From contig JAFYYX010000001.1 in assembly GCA_017548925.1 (NCBI GenBank), positions 672,852-736,851 on the forward strand: a stretch of 64,000 nt of DNA. The letters are read 5' to 3'. Under the pieces are notes generated by a model. That model worked only from the letters and a program-made list of their open reading frames with translations. It did not search any database and was not told the DNA's origin. The translations under genes and the position numbers were made by a program. Origin of the DNA: Bacilli bacterium (lineage in GTDB: Bacteria > Bacillota_I > Bacilli_A > RF39 > UBA660). Of the stretch, positions 57,063-63,943 are shown piece after piece (within the stretch, counting starts at the first letter, position 1; each line of letters starts with the position of its first letter).

Positions 57063-57737
57063 CTATTTAATTTCGATATAAATTGGATAATGATCAGAAA
57101 TATCTAATTCTTTATCAACAATTACTATAGAATCAGTAACATTAATAGAATTTGATATAAAGATATGATCTATTGGTTTATCTAAAAATTTAAAGGTTTT
57201 ATCATTAATTTCTACTCTGTTTATATTAATAGATTTTAAATCATTAATAAACTTTTTAAATATTTTATTATTAATATTTAAATTAAAATCTCCCATTAAG
57301 ATGATGTTTTCTGCATCTTTTAGATTTTTTAAGTAATTAAAAATAAAATTAAGTTGTTTCTTTTGCGATATTTTGTGTAAATAATCTAAATGTGTATTTA
57401 TAACTAAATATTCTTTTCCATTATTTTTAACTCTTATTTCGTTCATAATTCTTGGAAATGATGTAAAAAACCATGGTAATTTATGTACATTATGTTTAAT
57501 AACATTTAATCTTGTAATAATATTGCAAGATTCATTAAAAATGCTATTTTTAAAATGTAATCTACCTTTACCAATACACTTATAATTTTCTAAACCGAAT
57601 TTTTTAGCATCTTTAAAGAGATATTCCTGAACTCCAAGAATATCTATATCATACTTATTAATAAAGCTAATAATATCATTAGTTTTATTTTTATGTTTAA
57701 AAAAATTGTTTTTAACATTATATGAACATATTTTCAT
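57063..57737 (-). CDS. Endonuclease/exonuclease/phosphatase (EEP) family protein
   Basis: 224 residues. Catalytic EEP motifs are all present: SYNVKNNF at the start, VQEYLF (metal Glu), INTHLDY, LMGDFNLN and the terminal SDHYPIYI. The family includes DNA repair nucleases and phosphodiesterases; a secreted nuclease is unlikely as there is no signal peptide. Confidence 0.85.
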   Translation of the reverse strand: MKICSYNVKNNFFKHKNKTNDIISFINKYDIDILGVQEYLFKDAKKFGLENYKCIGKGRLHFKNSIFNESCNIITRLNVIKHNVHKLPWFFTSFPRIMNEIRVKNNGKEYLVINTHLDYLHKISQKKQLNFIFNYLKNLKDAENIILMGDFNLNINNKIFKKFINDLKSININRVEINDKTFKFLDKPIDHIFISNSINVTDSIVIVDKELDISDHYPIYIEIK

Positions 57738-57846
57738 AAAAAAATTATATCACATATAAATTATAAGTTATACATATAAACATTTAATTTAAATACATAT
57801 AATATTAAGTTATATCATTTATAAAATATTTGTATATTTGGTTATA

Positions 57847-57875
57847 TTGACTATTAAGCTAAGTCAGTATATGAT
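57847..57875 (+). promoter_or_regulatory. Promoter of the two unknown genes at 57.9-58.9 kb
   Basis: TTGACT at 57847-57852, 17-base spacer, TATGAT at 57870-57875; the ATG lies 34 bases further. The roughly 100 bases before it are almost pure A/T with no other feature seen. Confidence 0.7.
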
Positions 57876-57909
57876 TGTATGCAAAAAGAAGAAAGAAGGA
57901 GATTTTTTT

Positions 57910-58422
57910 ATGGCATACAGATTAGATGAACTAAAGGAGACAGTTGATGATAACTGGTCACAAGAAATGTTTGGAAACTGTATATATGAAGTTGAAAAAC
58001 AAGGAAAAATTGATGGCAAACAATTATATGGGGTGTTAAAAGGGCTTGGCAGCATAATTGACTATATACCAAGTATGAACAAGAAAGAATTAATCTTTAT
58101 TGCTGATGAAGATGGGAACGAAGCTATAGTTCCTGAAGTATATAGATCATACTTAAAAGATCATGGATGCTTCTTAGCATCATTTGAAGATGACTTCCCT
58201 CCACTACTTATAGTTCGTATTAATAAAGAAGGAATATTAGGAATATTTTATTTATTATACGAATATGGAGTTAATAACGAAACAAAAACTCCATTTATAA
58301 ATGATGGAGCTGTTGATATAATTAAAAATATGACTCAAGATGAAATTGTTGAAATGATTCAAAAAGCATATATAGATGCAAAGAAAGAAAACAAAAAGTT
58401 TAGAAGAACAAGGGGTAGATAA
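57910..58422 (+). CDS. Hypothetical protein, first of a pair
   Basis: 170 residues, soluble, no family recognised. Acidic (LDELKETVDDNWSQEMFGNC start; FIADEDGNEAIVPEVYRSYL middle) with a basic last stretch (KKENKKFRRTRGR). AAGGAG lies upstream of the ATG at 57910. Its stop lies one base before the next start, so the two proteins are made together. Confidence 0.75.
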   Translation: MAYRLDELKETVDDNWSQEMFGNCIYEVEKQGKIDGKQLYGVLKGLGSIIDYIPSMNKKELIFIADEDGNEAIVPEVYRSYLKDHGCFLASFEDDFPPLLIVRINKEGILGIFYLLYEYGVNNETKTPFINDGAVDIIKNMTQDEIVEMIQKAYIDAKKENKKFRRTRGR

Positions 58423-58423
58423 T

Positions 58424-58912
58424 ATGGAAAACTATGAAAAATTATTAAAAAGTATGCAAGAAGAAGATAAAGATTTAATAGGAATATCAAACTATGAAAC
58501 TGGAAAGCCAGATAAAGTAAGACTAAGCGAAGCTGTATTATGGATTGATACAAATGCATGTAAGTGTGGTTTATTAGATCAAGATAAAATGGACTTACTT
58601 GTTAAAGATATAAATGAATATACTTGTTATAGATATATGGTTCCATCTAAATATAGTACCTCACTACAAAAAGTTGGTTACACTAGAGCTTATAATGAAA
58701 ACCTAAAACCATTAGTAAGTGAATTTGATTTTAATTATGAAGATAAAAATTGTATAATCTACTATGTTAATTATCAAGAAGGTCATAATTTAGTACTACT
58801 TAATAAAAATGCTATGGAAGTAATTAGTAAAATGCCACTTGATGATATTAAACCATTTGTTATGAATGCAAATAAAAATAATATTCAAGAAAAAATAAGA
58901 AACAGAAAATAA
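58424..58912 (+). CDS. Hypothetical protein, second of a pair
   Basis: 162 residues, soluble, no family recognised; residues such as CKCGLLDQDKMD and NCIIYYVNYQEGHNLVLLNK stand out. GGGG precedes the ATG at 58424. Ends in a 30-base perfect palindrome terminator shared with the convergent papain-like gene. Confidence 0.75.
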   Translation: MENYEKLLKSMQEEDKDLIGISNYETGKPDKVRLSEAVLWIDTNACKCGLLDQDKMDLLVKDINEYTCYRYMVPSKYSTSLQKVGYTRAYNENLKPLVSEFDFNYEDKNCIIYYVNYQEGHNLVLLNKNAMEVISKMPLDDIKPFVMNANKNNIQEKIRNRK

Positions 58913-58941
58913 AAAAACATAAGGATATCCTTATGTTTTTT
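58912..58941. terminator. 30-base palindromic bidirectional terminator
   Basis: Perfect palindrome centred on GGATATCC with ACATAAGG arms and A6/T6 ends. First of several hairpins in this region built on ACATAAG/CTTATGT. Confidence 0.9.
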
Positions 58942-59480
58942 TATTTTAAATATTTTAAATCTGTTTTCTCGTTAAATTCTAAAATATATTTATTATCATT
59001 ATATTTTAAAATATCATTATTCAAAATTTTATTATCAAGTCTTACAATGAATGAATTCTTAAAATTAATATTATTAAAATAATTATTATTTTTTAATGTT
59101 TCAACTAATCCATCTTGAGAGTCCATAACATATATTTCATTATTTATATTTAAAAGTAAGAATTCATGACCACCTTTTGAATTTTTCCAATTAATGTGGC
59201 AGTAATATCTTTCACCTTTCAATATTTTTTTAATTAATTCATCTATATTTTTAAAATACATTTTTCTATGATATTTAACTATTTCTGCATTAGTATATTT
59301 AAAAATAACATCTCTAGGTGAATACACAGGTCTTGGTAATATATTTATACCTCTAAACTGTGCTTCACTACACCAAGTACAAAGTAAACAATTTTGATTA
59401 CCTGTTGGTTCTTTTCTATCTTTATTTACCTTTTTACTAATCTTATTAGAAATGTTTTTAGCTAAATCTAATTCTTTCAT
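58941..59480 (-). CDS. Papain-fold toxin-like (Tox-PL / glutamine deamidase) protein
   Basis: 179 residues, no signal peptide. It contains the pattern of papain-fold toxin/deamidase domains: a nucleophile region TGNQNCLLCTWCSEAQFRG, then CHINWKNSKGGHEFLLLN (catalytic His) and IYVMDSQDG (Asp-x-Gln). In polymorphic toxins this fold deamidates glutamine or cuts peptides, usually at the C terminus of a large secreted protein. Here it is a free protein, next to an HTH regulator and with no recognisable immunity gene. Activity and role are inferred. Confidence 0.6.
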   Translation of the reverse strand: MKELDLAKNISNKISKKVNKDRKEPTGNQNCLLCTWCSEAQFRGINILPRPVYSPRDVIFKYTNAEIVKYHRKMYFKNIDELIKKILKGERYYCHINWKNSKGGHEFLLLNINNEIYVMDSQDGLVETLKNNNYFNNINFKNSFIVRLDNKILNNDILKYNDNKYILEFNEKTDLKYLK

Positions 59481-59514
59481 TAAATCACCTATATATAGTA
59501 TAACATAATAAAAA

Positions 59515-59536
59515 ACATAAGATATTAATCTTATGT
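59515..59536 (-). terminator. Terminator of the HTH-membrane gene (repeat family)
   Basis: 9-base stem ACATAAGAT/ATCTTATGT (59515-59523 with 59528-59536) with ATTA loop, immediately after the stop. Nearly the same hairpin recurs at 60496 and 62325. Confidence 0.85.
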
Positions 59537-59537
59537 C

Positions 59538-60128
59538 CTATTTTTTATATGGTATTGCTTCTGTTCTTGTACAGGTACCATTATTATTTTTTGCGTATGC
59601 ATCGATAATATCAAGTGCTTGATAAGCATCATCAGACTTACTGGCATTAGTAATATTAATTAAATATCCATCTCCACCTGCTTCTTTTATTTCACCTGTA
59701 GTTTCATAATAAAGAAATTCATATCCATATTCTTCATCATGTAAGTTACATTTGATAGAGACTTGCATTAATCTTCCAGAATTTTTTTCATGAATATTTT
59801 TAGCTATTATACGTGCAGTAATTAATATTACTGGTAAAGCAATCATAAAAATAATAAGAAACTTTAATAGTTTTAATATTATTCCTGATAGTTTTTCTGT
59901 GTTAGATGTTTTTTCAACTAATATATCTTTTATGTCATTATCAGTGAGTTCATCTAAACTTACATTAAATATTTTAGATAGTTCTTTAGATTGTTTTATA
60001 TCAGGTGATGTTTCTCCAAGTTCCCATTTAGATATTGTTTGTCTTGCAACACCTATCTTTTCAGCTAGTTCTTCTTGAGATAAACCTTTCTTTTTTCTTA
60101 ATTCAGAAATTTTATTTCCAATTTCCAT
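59538..60128 (-). CDS. Membrane-anchored XRE-family transcriptional regulator
   Basis: 196 residues: an N-terminal helix-turn-helix domain (ISELRKKKGLSQEELAEKIG; VARQTISKWELG), a linker, one membrane helix (LLKFLIIFMIALPVILITA) and an outside domain of about 85 residues with two cysteines (KCNLHDEEYGYEF; GTCTRTEA). This layout suggests sensing of an external or envelope signal. It lies between the papain-like and Cys-rich genes. Confidence 0.85.
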   Translation of the reverse strand: MEIGNKISELRKKKGLSQEELAEKIGVARQTISKWELGETSPDIKQSKELSKIFNVSLDELTDNDIKDILVEKTSNTEKLSGIILKLLKFLIIFMIALPVILITARIIAKNIHEKNSGRLMQVSIKCNLHDEEYGYEFLYYETTGEIKEAGGDGYLINITNASKSDDAYQALDIIDAYAKNNNGTCTRTEAIPYKK

Positions 60129-60218
60129 ACTTTTTCCTTCTTTCTGGAATAATCATATTACTTTAAACTATTATACTCTACCAGTTTTAACTGGAAATTA
60201 TGCCCGTTTTCATAACAT

Positions 60219-60461
60219 TTATTTATTTTCTTCTAATGCTTCTTTATTTTCATAAGGATAACTACATAAAACTTTATCTAAATATTTAATACCACAAAAA
60301 TATTTACATATAGATGTATTTTTAACACAACATTTATGTTCTTTAGTATTTTCTTCTTCATTCCATGGACACTTTGATTGTTCCCAGTTAATATCATTTT
60401 GATCAGTAGTTAAATCAATATCCATGTTAGCACCAGTTAATTCTTTTATTTTATTATCCAT
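60219..60461 (-). CDS. Small cysteine-rich protein
   Basis: 80 residues with six cysteines (CPWNEEE; KCCVKNTSICKYFCGI; VLCSYPY), spacing compatible with a metal site. No family named. It is preceded by a short module of a TATACT-like -10 and a TGAAGA/GGTGA site and followed by a repeat-family hairpin. Confidence 0.7.
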   Translation of the reverse strand: MDNKIKELTGANMDIDLTTDQNDINWEQSKCPWNEEENTKEHKCCVKNTSICKYFCGIKYLDKVLCSYPYENKEALEENK

Positions 60462-60495
60462 ATATCTTCACCTATTAATAGTATAACATAATAAA

Positions 60496-60523
60496 AAGAC
60501 ATAAGATGTTAATCTTATGTCTT
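60496..60523 (-). terminator. Repeat-family terminator hairpin
   Basis: 12-base stem AAGACATAAGAT/ATCTTATGTCTT (60496-60507 with 60512-60523), GTTA loop. Identical stem and loop occur at 62325-62352. It overlaps the stop codon of the disrupted zinc-ribbon gene. Confidence 0.88.
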
Positions 60524-61097
60524 AATATAATGAATTATTATCTGTATATGGTGATTCAGTTTCTTCACCTACAGAACCATTATCGTTTTTAAAATACTTA
60601 TTGCATTTATCACAATATAACGTAGTACCTGATGGCATAAAATATGTTAATGGTGCACCACAATAAGGAAATTTTGGTTATTTTAATTCTCTTTTAAATT
60701 TTTCAAATTCACTTTCAAGTTCAACTGGAAGTTTTTGTTTTGCAAAAACATCACCATTAAGAATATACACGTAATCTTTAAGATTATCTGGAAGAACAAT
60801 AAGTGGTTTTTTTACAAATGAAATATTGAAAGGTAAACCAATTGTTTGACCTGCATGTTTACTTTTATCTAAATTGATATTTAGTTTTTTACATACCTCA
60901 TTAACAGCTTTATCAATTTCAAACATAAATTTAGTTTCAGTTATATCATGACCCTCAACTAAACTAGAAAGAACACATTCTGTATTATCAGGAAGATCAA
61001 TAATCTTTTTGACAACAGTAAATACAGGTTCATTCCAATAAGGATCATTATTACCTATTGTTTCCTTAATTAATTGTTTTAATTTTTCATCACTCAT
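60522..61097 (-). pseudogene. Disrupted gene: soluble N-terminal domain plus zinc-ribbon tail, split by in-frame TAA
   Basis: From the ATG at 61097 the frame codes 139 residues (KLKQLIKETIG start; DMTECVLSSLVEGHD-like acidic part; ends KRELK) and meets TAA at 60678-60680. The same frame then continues for 51 codons without a stop to 60522 and reads a zinc-ribbon: PKFPYCGAPL then LYCDKCNKYF. The first ribbon cysteine, expected in CPYCG, is Phe. One TAA and one Cys loss suggest decay of the tail; the upstream part could still be made. No family recognised for the N-terminal part. Confidence 0.75.
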
Positions 61098-61159
61098 AAA
61101 TCTTTACTCCTATATATAAAATTATATCATGTTAGATTTATAAATTATATAAATTAAAA

Positions 61160-61181
61160 ACATTAGATGTTAATCTAATGT
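61160..61181 (-). terminator. Repeat-family hairpin variant
   Basis: 9-base stem ACATTAGAT/ATCTAATGT (61160-61168 with 61173-61181), GTTA loop; a compensated variant of the 60496 and 62325 hairpins. It lies just past the small reading-frame remnant. Confidence 0.75.
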
Positions 61182-61186
61182 CATAT

Positions 61187-61258
61187 TTATATTATTTTAT
61201 TTATATCTTCTTCCATATCTTCTGGTTTAAAGGTAGGAGAATATCTTTCTACTACACT
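61187..61258 (-). pseudogene. C-terminal remnant of an unknown gene
   Basis: An open frame of 23 codons with protein-like composition (SVVERYSPTFKPEDMEEDIN) ends at a TAA at 61187 and is cut off at its 5' side by a TGA, beyond which lies direct-repeat copy A. There is no start codon or ribosome site. It looks like the tail of a gene whose front was removed when the adjacent module arrived. Confidence 0.45.
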
Positions 61259-61269
61259 TCATTTTTTCT

Positions 61270-61329
61270 TATATAAAAAATCTCTATATCCATATAGAGA
61301 TTTTTAAGAAGGTCGGCTGCCTAAGCCTG
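61270..61329. repeat. Direct repeat copy A
   Basis: 60 bases: TATATAAAAAATCTCTATAT, a hairpin closing with ATATAGAGATTTTT, then a GC-rich block GGTCGGCTGCCTAAGCCTG. Copy B at 62911-62967 matches over almost the whole length. On the minus strand it reads as a conserved block followed by a rho-independent terminator. The two copies bracket the small RNA, DUF3800 and macrodomain genes. Confidence 0.85.
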
Positions 61330-61372
61330 CGGGTTATTAGGTATTATTTTTTAGAAGTTACATATTATATAA

Positions 61373-61401
61373 TTGACAAGTAGTACCTATTTTGGTACTA
61401 T
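61373..61401 (+). promoter_or_regulatory. Consensus promoter with palindromic operator-like sequence
   Basis: TTGACA (61373-61378), 17-base spacer, TACTAT (61396-61401). A perfect inverted repeat TAGTACC-N6-GGTACTA (61381-61400) covers the spacer and most of the -10, the position of a repressor site. The sequence downstream on the plus strand codes no protein. Confidence 0.75.
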
Positions 61402-61407
61402 TTAGTC

Positions 61408-61506
61408 AGTGAGTGAGTAGTTCGCTGAGTTACTAGAGGGTACATGTATTTGTACCAGCAAGCTTGCCTTGTGGGATCCTTTAGTCAGGGGAAAGCTCAC
61501 TTTTTT
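61408..61506 (+). ncRNA. Candidate small RNA in a GC-rich island
   Basis: About 100 bases, far more GC-rich than the surroundings, starting 6-8 bases after a consensus -10 and ending in CTCAC plus a T-run. AGTGAG at 61409-61414 pairs with CTCACT at 61496-61501; inside are GGTAC/GTACC (61439-61443 with 61452-61456) and the palindrome GCAAGCTTGC (61458-61467). No open frame of note. No match to SRP RNA, 6S, tmRNA or a T-box that I can recognise. Its 3' end touches the end of the convergent DUF3800 gene. Confidence 0.55.
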
Positions 61507-62245
61507 ATTTGTCTAAATATTTTAAAAGATTATAGTATTCAGCGGCTTCAGCCGAATTAGGAACAAGCTTTAATCCATAGCTAACCGTATTTTTCTTTTT
61601 TGAATATAATTTATCTTTAATTAAAGAGAAAATTTCAAAATAGTTTCTATTATTTTTATCTAAGGCTTGATACAAACTACTACAGCAACTATCCGTTAAC
61701 TGTAATAGTTTTTTATCACCATTAGGTATAATTTTAATATAATTGATTTTATTGGAATCAATAGTAAATTTTTCATGATTTTTGTCTTTTATATATTCTA
61801 ATAATTTTTCTTTAGATAAATTACTACGTGAACTAATAATTATATTTGCAAGTCCGTTTCTTTCTTTCATTAACCAACAAATCCTCTCATAGAGGTACCC
61901 ACTAAAGAAGAAATAAATATCTTTAGATGGTAAGAATTTTATTGAGGTTGTATCAACAACTATATTAATTATTTTTACATCTAGTTTAGACACAGTACTC
62001 ATTATCATTCCTTTATTTGGATAACCTTTTATATCAACCCAGTGTAATTGTCTTTCTTTTTTCATTTCTAGATTTTCTTTTATATTATCCACTTCTTTAG
62101 ATATTTTTAAATCTTTATCTTTATTAAGAATTAAGGCAGTCAATATAAAGTATTTAGAACCCTTATTAATTCCCTCATCACCAGATTCATCAATGTATAC
62201 ATTATATTCTTTTTGTTTTAAAGCTTGTTTACCTACAGATATCAT
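61505..62245 (-). CDS. DUF3800 family protein (RNase H-like fold)
   Basis: 246 residues. It opens with VYIDESGDEGINKGSKYFIL, the DUF3800 signature in which the Asp and Glu belong to an RNase H-like acidic site, and has further acidic motifs (IVVDTTSIK; LLQLTDSCCSSLYQAL, matching the Q-x-x-D segment). DUF3800 genes are common on phages, islands and some defence loci; activity is unproven. AGGAGG lies upstream of the ATG. The downstream side holds the candidate small RNA on the other strand. Confidence 0.85.
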   Translation of the reverse strand: MISVGKQALKQKEYNVYIDESGDEGINKGSKYFILTALILNKDKDLKISKEVDNIKENLEMKKERQLHWVDIKGYPNKGMIMSTVSKLDVKIINIVVDTTSIKFLPSKDIYFFFSGYLYERICWLMKERNGLANIIISSRSNLSKEKLLEYIKDKNHEKFTIDSNKINYIKIIPNGDKKLLQLTDSCCSSLYQALDKNNRNYFEIFSLIKDKLYSKKKNTVSYGLKLVPNSAEAAEYYNLLKYLDK

Positions 62246-62324
62246 CTATGCCACCTCCTATGTTGCCTAAAATTCTGCAGAAATATTAATTCAAACAAAT
62301 TATATCACATAATATTAAAATTAA

Positions 62325-62352
62325 AAGACATAAGATGTTAATCTTATGTCTT
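62325..62352 (-). terminator. Repeat-family terminator after the macrodomain gene
   Basis: 12-base stem with GTTA loop, identical in sequence to the hairpin at 60496-60523. Overlaps the macrodomain stop. Confidence 0.88.
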
Positions 62353-62856
62353 AATTAAATATTCTTTATATAAGCTGTAGTCTATATCTTCATAACATAC
62401 AAATAATACTTTTATATTAGTATTATTTATTTTTTTTATTGTATCAACTGCTATATGACATGCTTCTTCTTTAGGATATCCATATATACCTGTTGAAATG
62501 CAAGGAAAAGATATAATTATTTCTTCTAAGTTATTATTTACTCTATATTCTTCAGCAAGCTTCATAGTATTTATTTAACAGTTAGTTAATAATTCTTTAT
62601 CATTTTCCATTCCATATATAGGACCTACAGTATGAATTATTTTTTTAGCAGGAAGATTATATGCATTAGTCATTTTAGCTTCTCCAGTATTACATCCATT
62701 TAGATGTTCACATTCTATATAAAGCTTAATACCTGCTTTTTTATGAATAGCACCATCTACTCCTCCACCACCAGTTAAACTTCTATTTGCTGCATTTACT
62801 ATTATATCTACATCTATATTAGTAATATCACCTTTTATAACATTTATATTATTCAT
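62344..62856 (-). pseudogene. Macrodomain (ADP-ribose binding) gene split by in-frame TAA
   Basis: Together the two halves give a complete YmdB-type macrodomain: [46 protein letters not shown] and, after the stop, SFPCISTGIYGYPKEEA. The first half ends LLTNC-TAA (62575-62577); the same frame continues INTMKLAEEY, where the family has a Tyr at the TAA position. TAT or TAC to TAA is the simplest cause. Such proteins remove ADP-ribose or hydrolyse its acetyl ester. AGGTGA precedes the ATG at 62856. Inactive unless the stop is read through or the halves associate. Confidence 0.88.
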
Positions 62857-62910
62857 ATATATCACCTATATATAGTATAAAATATATATGAATTATTTCA
62901 TATATATTTA

Positions 62911-62967
62911 TATATAAAAAATCTCTATATTATATAGAGATTTTAAAAGGCCGGCTGCCTAAGCCTG
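62911..62967. repeat. Direct repeat copy B
   Basis: 57 bases matching copy A (61270-61329): the same TATATAAAAAATCTCTATAT start, hairpin, then GGCCGGCTGCCTAAGCCTG. It starts 54 bases upstream of the macrodomain ATG and ends six bases past the stop of the 62974 gene, for which it supplies the terminator. Confidence 0.85.
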
Positions 62968-62973
62968 AAGATT

Positions 62974-63864
62974 TTATTTATAAGCTTCAAAACCATATAA
63001 TCTAGGATCTATCATTTTTATACTTTCTATTTTTCCATTTTTATCAAACTTAGGAGATAGAACTAATCCATTATCGCCATTATTAAATAGAGAATCTTTT
63101 GTTATAAGTAATAAACCAATTTTATTAGGTTCTTGCATTACTTTTATAGTAGAAGGTCCTTCTTTCTTTTCACCTTTTATAATTACACCAGCAGCTTCTA
63201 CAGTTTTAAAGTTGCCAACAGACTTGATAATACAATGACCTATTATTGGTTGTTCACTAAATATTTTCTTAAAATATTTAATTACATTATCTTCAATCTT
63301 CTTATCTGATATTTCATTATCTATCTTGCAATTATCTAATATGTATTCTTTAACTACATCATAATTATTAGCTCTTAAGTAACCACCTATTACTTGCATT
63401 ACGTAAGCTTCATATTTTTCAGTACCAACTTTAGGCAATTCTTTTGATAAGTATTCTAACCCTTTAAAATTCGCATAATATCCATCACCAATTAAAGCTA
63501 AACCTTTATTAAATCTTTCTCCATCAGTTGAACCAATACCTACTGCAGCTATACAAGGCTTTGTTTCAAAACCATCGCAGAAACCTATGATTCCAGATCT
63601 TTCACTAAAATCAAATTCAGGCATTTTGGGTGCTATATCTGTTTTAACAGCAACAGCAACAACTTCTTTATCATTCTTTGCAACTATACTTGGATAAGAA
63701 CCATATCTTGGATTATATTCAAGAATTTTGTATCCATCTTTATCTAAAGTTCTAGCTACTATTTCACAACCAAAATCATGAACTTCTTCTTTAGTCATTA
63801 TTTCTGATTCTTTATATTTTGGTATACCTTTACCCCAATCTCTTGGTTTTAATCTATCATCCAT
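62974..63864 (-). CDS. Hypothetical protein, possible nuclease-like N-terminal domain
   Basis: 296 residues, no family recognised with confidence. CEIVARTLDKDGYKILEYNP...PSIVAKNDKEVVAVAVKTD resembles the strand order of PD-(D/E)xK-like folds (acidic residue, then V-A-V-K-T), but this is weak. The second half has a glycine-rich region (KPCIAAVGIGSTDGERFNKG) and a helical part. AGGTGA precedes the ATG at 63864. Common gut-Bacillota hypothetical in appearance. Confidence 0.65.
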   Translation of the reverse strand: MDDRLKPRDWGKGIPKYKESEIMTKEEVHDFGCEIVARTLDKDGYKILEYNPRYGSYPSIVAKNDKEVVAVAVKTDIAPKMPEFDFSERSGIIGFCDGFETKPCIAAVGIGSTDGERFNKGLALIGDGYYANFKGLEYLSKELPKVGTEKYEAYVMQVIGGYLRANNYDVVKEYILDNCKIDNEISDKKIEDNVIKYFKKIFSEQPIIGHCIIKSVGNFKTVEAAGVIIKGEKKEGPSTIKVMQEPNKIGLLLITKDSLFNNGDNGLVLSPKFDKNGKIESIKMIDPRLYGFEAYK

Positions 63865-63905
63865 ATATATCACCTATCTATAGTATAACAAATTATATAA
63901 AGAAA

Positions 63906-63933
63906 AAGTACATACGTGTAAATGTATGTACTT
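63906..63933 (-). terminator. Terminator of the gene entering from the right edge
   Basis: 10-base stem AAGTACATAC/GTATGTACTT (63906-63915 with 63924-63933), T-run on the minus strand. Confidence 0.85.
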
Positions 63934-63943
63934 AATTATTTAA

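Noticed and set aside
58941-62856. Integron-like cassette array, because small genes are each followed by similar hairpins
   Set aside because: No integrase in the window, the hairpins end in T-runs like terminators, and no attC core sites flank them.
60522-62856. Reassignment of TAA to a sense codon
   Set aside because: TAA is the normal terminator of most genes here (obg, rpmA, rplU), each followed by a hairpin, so a general reassignment is impossible; only local readthrough could apply.
62911-62967. CRISPR repeat unit
   Set aside because: Only two copies, 1.6 kb apart with genes between them, and no cas genes in the window.
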